Below are positions 58,840 to 64,000 of a stretch of DNA of 64,000 nucleotides, in pieces. Below the pieces are notes generated by a model. The model had not been told where the DNA came from. It did no database searches and was given only the letters and a program-made list of their open reading frames with translations. This DNA is from Cichorium intybus (taxonomy: Eukaryota > Streptophyta > Magnoliopsida > Asterales > Asteraceae). The position numbers and the translations under genes were made by a program. Position 1 is the first letter of the stretch; each line of letters begins with the position of its first letter. The stretch covers positions 83,421,250 to 83,485,249 of the forward strand of contig CM042015.1 of the NCBI GenBank assembly GCA_023525715.1, written 5' to 3'.

Positions 58840-59477
58840 TAATAAAATTCTAAAGGCCTACAAAAAATTTACTAAAAGAAATAAATAAGAAAACTAACCT
58901 GTAGTTTAATCTTGGAAGCTAAGCAACGAAATACCTTGCCTCAAATGAGATCACACCTAGGGCTAGGGTTTTGAAAATTCCAGAGAGAAAGTCAGGGAAT
59001 GGCGTAGGCAAATGAGATCCAGGGGTCCCTATTTATAGGCTACCAGATAACCCTTAGAGGTAAACCTCATTTGACTTCAAACTGAGATAAACCCTATCTC
59101 TAAGCTATTTTCCGGCTGACTAATACGCGCGCCGCGGCCATATACACGCGCGCCGCGCGTGTCCAATTCAACTATTGAATAGTCACAAGATTAGCCCCTG
59201 TACTCTTGATTAATCTATTTAATGCCCAAAATTAATCCAATTAATTTCTGACTAATTATTAATCAAATGATACTATTTCTAATTAATATATTATCTCCAT
59301 AATATATTAATAAACTATTTATTCTATTGATTTATTAATCATATAATAAATCAATCTTTCTCTCTCTCCTGGTATTTCTGCCAAACCTCTAGCTATGAGG
59401 GCAACCCAAATGGATTTTGTTTCTATTAATTAGATAAATACAAATTATTAGTCATGGCTTAGACACCTAATCCAACA
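58840..59477 (-). mobile_element. LTR fragment with TATA box and GC-rich U3 patch
   Basis: The minus strand starts TGTTGGATTAGG at 59477. A GC-rich patch with two CGCGCGCCGCG-type motifs lies at 59125-59164, and a TATA box CCTATAAATAGGG follows at 59030-59040, so U3 and promoter are readable. The far end is not defined and no interior or primer site was found. Superfamily unassigned. Confidence 0.6.
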
Positions 59478-59651
59478 TGTTTATGTTATACATTTAGATC
59501 CAAGAAAAAATTGATATTTCAATTTATTTGTTACAATATGTTGAAGATGTATGTTCTTATTTTGTAATATCTTATATAATTGTTTGATTGGATTTCGTCG
59601 TTGGGTGTGTAACTAATATAATTAGAAAAATATAATTATTTTATTGATGAA

Positions 59652-59758
<107 letters not shown>

Positions 59759-59913
59759 AATAATATGACAACTTGAAAAGATGTTCAAATTCAATATAAT
59801 ATAAAAACATCACAGAAAAATGAAAATGTATCGTATTTATTAAATCATAATTATTAGTTTGTGTTTTTTTCTATTACATTTTAATCATTTGTTGATAATG
59901 AATACATCTCATA

Positions 59914-61480
<1,567 letters not shown>

Positions 61481-61495
61481 TTTTTTATATAACTT

Positions 61496-61527
61496 TAACC
61501 TTCGCAACGCGTAAGGATTTCGTCTAG
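61496..61527 (+). other. Second Helitron-like 3' terminus
   Basis: A hairpin CCTTCGC-AAC-GCGTAAGG (one bulged base) is followed after a short spacer by CTAG and then T. The matching 5' end was not found. Confidence 0.6.
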
Positions 61528-62280
61528 TTATATATACAACAGAGTTTAATAATTAATTGAATGATAATATATAGTTCAACCATTCTATCCAAACCTTGCA
61601 TTTCGGAAGCTTGAACATGCAACCATCTTATGATAAATTCATGTAAAGCATCCATATTGGCAATATGAGACTCACTGTTTCTGACTTATACAATCAACCA
61701 TACCTTCCAGCATAACAAAAATCTATAAAGTTTTGAAAAGATTAGTACAATCGTTTAATTGTGCATATGGACCAAAAACGTTACTAAAAGATCAAATACC
61801 GATCAAGTCTTTTATGTAAAAAAAAGAAATTAATACCAAAAACTACAAAAAAGAAAAGTCACACTCAAGTAACCAAAAAATCAAATTATATTATATTTTT
61901 TGCAAAAGGGGTCAAAATGTCAAATAACAACTTCTCCTCAAGTCAACATGGGGCAGCTATGATTGCCGGGGTGCGGACATGGAAAGATATTACTTCACGT
62001 GTCCTCTAATAAGCAAATAAATATTGCCTCAATTACCAAGATACATCAATTGTAAAGTGTTATTTCATTAAAAGACATTATATACGAATTTGGATGTATT
62101 AATTTCCAAAAGAGCCGGTGGCCCACAACGAAAGACCATCAAGATGGCGTTCTGTGAATGTTTAAAAAAAGGAAGAAAAGGGTTTGGTACACTACTTGTT
62201 CATTATAAATATTTATCATGTTCATTATAAATATTTATCATATCCATCCTCAATCACACCACAACCTTCAACCTCCCATC
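61528..62280 (+). promoter_or_regulatory. Promoter of P450 copy B, with duplicated TATA segment
   Basis: A 22-bp segment starting TGTTCATTATAAATATTT occurs twice in tandem (62197-62218, 62219-62240), giving two TATAAATA boxes 41-85 bases before the start codon. A G-box CACGTG lies at 61996-62001 and a W-box core (TTGAC on the minus strand) near 61941. The upstream phrase GATGGCGTTCT is shared with copy A. Confidence 0.65.
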
Positions 62281-63859
62281 ATGGAGCCTCTCACCATCGT
62301 CTCTCTCGTAGTGGCCTCACTCTTTCTCTTTGCCTTTTGGGCACTGTCACCCAAGACTTCCAAGAACTTGCCACCCGGGCCACCAAAACTACCCATCATC
62401 GGAAACATACACCAACTCAAAAGCCCAACACCTCATCGGGTTCTTCGAAACTTAGCCAGGAAATATGGCCCCATCATGCACCTACAGCTCGGCCAAGTCT
62501 CTACAGTCGTCGTCTCTACACCTCGACTGGCTCGAGAGATCATGAAGACCAACGATATCAGCTTTGCTGACAGACCCACCACCACAACCTCCCAAATATT
62601 CTTTTATAAAGCTCAAGACATCGGATGGGCTCCTTATGGCGAATACTGGAGGCAGATGAAAAAGATTTGCACCTTGGAGCTTCTCAGTGCTAAAAAAGTT
62701 CGATCTTTCAGTTCCATTCGCGAAGAGGAGCTTAGTCGTATTAGTAAGGTTCTTGAATCGCAAGCAGGAACACCCATCAACTTCACGGAAATGACTGTGG
62801 AGATGGTGAATAATGTGATTTGCAAAGCTACGTTGGGAGATTCCTGCAAAGACCAGGCGACATTAATCGAAGTGTTGTATGATGTGTTGAAGACTTTGAG
62901 TGCTTTCAATCTGGCATCGTATTATCCGGGTTTACAGTTTCTTAATGTGATCTTGGGAAAGAAAGCCAAGTGGTTGAAGATGCAGAAACAACTTGATGAC
63001 ATCTTGGAAGACGTGTTAAAGGAACACAGATCTAAAGGAAGTAACAAGAGCGATCAAGAAGATCTAGTTGATGTTCTATTGAGAGTCAAAGACACCGGTG
63101 GCCTGGATTTCACTGTCACAGATGAACATGTCAAAGCCGTTGTTTTGGTGCGTACATATATATTATATATTCAAATTAACAAACGCCAGCCAACACTTGG
63201 TTTTTAAATTCATAATCTAATGTGTTTTTGTGTCAACGCAGGATATGTTGACTGCCGGGACTGATACATCGTCAGCAACACTTGAATGGGCGATGACGGA
63301 GCTCATGAGGAACCCGCATATGATGAAGAGAGCACAAGATGAAGTGAGATCGGTGGTGAAGGGTAGCACAATCACCGAAACGGATTTACAGAGCTTGCAT
63401 TACCTGAAATTAATAGTAAAAGAAACTCTGAGGTTACATGCTCCTACACCCTTGTTAGTACCCAGAGAATGCCGGCAAGATTGCAACGTCGACGGATACG
63501 ATATTCCGGCCAAGACTAAGATACTAGTAAACGCCTGGGCATGTGGAACAGACCCTGACAGCTGGAAAGATCCCGAAAGCTTCATCCCGGAGAGATTTGA
63601 GAACTGTCCGATCAATTACATGGGTGCAGATTTCGAGTTCATTCCGTTCGGTGCCGGCCGGAGAATTTGCCCCGGACTTACATTTGGGCTGAGTATGGTT
63701 GAATATCCACTTGCTAATTTCTTGTATCATTTCGACTGGAAGCTTCCAAATGGATTAAAACCCCATGAGCTTGACATCACGGAAATCACCGGAATTTCTA
63801 CATCGCTCAAACATCAATTGAAAATCGTCCCGATGATCCCCAAGTCCATAGCAAAGTAA
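62281..63859 (+). CDS. CYP71BL: Cytochrome P450, CYP71BL family, costunolide synthase-like (copy B)
   Basis: Same predicted reaction as copy A. Exon 1 is 62281-63147, exon 2 63242-63859, intron 94 bp with GT-AG ends, phase 0; 494 aa. The start ATG (MEPLTIVSL) follows duplicated TATA boxes; an in-frame extension upstream lacks support. Motifs: anchor 5-23, PPGPPKLP, AGTDTS (294-299), KETLR, PERF, FGAGRRICPG with heme Cys432. Its N-terminus is closer to the lettuce-type enzyme I recall than copy A's. Between the copies, residues past the anchor differ at only about five positions before the C-terminal tip, whereas the introns are much more diverged. The reading frame is intact, so both copies may be active. 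Substrate is inferred from family resemblance. Confidence 0.93.
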
Positions 63860-64000
63860 AAGTAGCTGAGTCTTTCATTGGACCGGCCATGTTATGATGC
63901 TCTTGCCGGTGTTTGTTCTTGTCGTATCTTATACAAACTTTGTCTTGTATTTTTTATCATGGATGATGAATCCGCAATAATATGTTTAGTTATTATTTAT
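63860..64000 (+). other. 3' UTR of P450 copy B
   Basis: AT-rich with an AATAAT polyadenylation-like signal near 63977; the window ends here. Confidence 0.5.

Noticed and set aside
62218..62280. N-terminal extension of P450 copy B
   Set aside because: It would read through the duplicated TATA segment; the family start MEP at 62281 matches copy A.

Overview
This is plant nuclear DNA: AT-rich, with many introns, and crowded with LTR retrotransposons, MULE-type and other foldback elements, Helitrons and very long (TA)n tracts. Two almost intact copies of a CYP71BL-type cytochrome P450 that I recognise as costunolide synthase-like point to Asteraceae, most likely tribe Cichorieae (lettuce/chicory group). 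The species is inferred from recall of the P450 family, not computed.

Layout. 1-3561: the end of a minus-strand LTR retrotransposon (leader, Met-tRNA-type primer site, 3.1-kb LTR). 4.1-5.7 kb: three foldback elements, one with a perfect 10-bp target duplication. 5.7-11.1 kb: two LTR remnants of a different, probably Tat/Athila-like, group. 12.0-34.1 kb: one complete callose synthase gene of the CalS1/2/3 type, 43 coding exons and 1,940 codons, all phases consistent. Its introns hold a 1.17-kb foldback, a solo copia LTR, an RTE-type LINE fragment, a Tourist-like MITE and about ten copies of one small palindromic MITE family. 34.9-36.5 kb: a convergent two-exon gene for a small, probably plastid, membrane protein. 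36.7-42.2 kb: two MULEs with gene-like interiors; one carries a TORTIFOLIA1-like first exon. 42.6-43.4 kb: organelle-derived DNA (rbcL fragment, then probably mitochondrial sequence). 43.4-54.4 kb: a Helitron-bounded block into which a young Ty1-copia element inserted; a solo gypsy-type LTR later inserted into that copia. 54.7-63.9 kb: two divergently oriented P450 genes, 494 residues each, separated by 6 kb of MULE, MITE, LTR, (TA)n and Helitron sequence.

The four host genes (callose synthase, small membrane protein, two P450s) are functionally unrelated to one another. The P450 pair would act in sesquiterpene lactone synthesis (germacrene A acid to costunolide); the callose synthase makes 1,3-beta-glucan at the plasma membrane or cell plate. 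I see no tRNA, rRNA or CRISPR. The most useful leads are the P450 pair with near-identical coding sequence but diverged introns and promoters, the MITE swarm in the callose synthase introns (one copy abuts a splice acceptor), the nested Helitron/copia/solo-LTR insertion, the Pack-MULE, and a GC-rich cassette recurring in unrelated LTRs.
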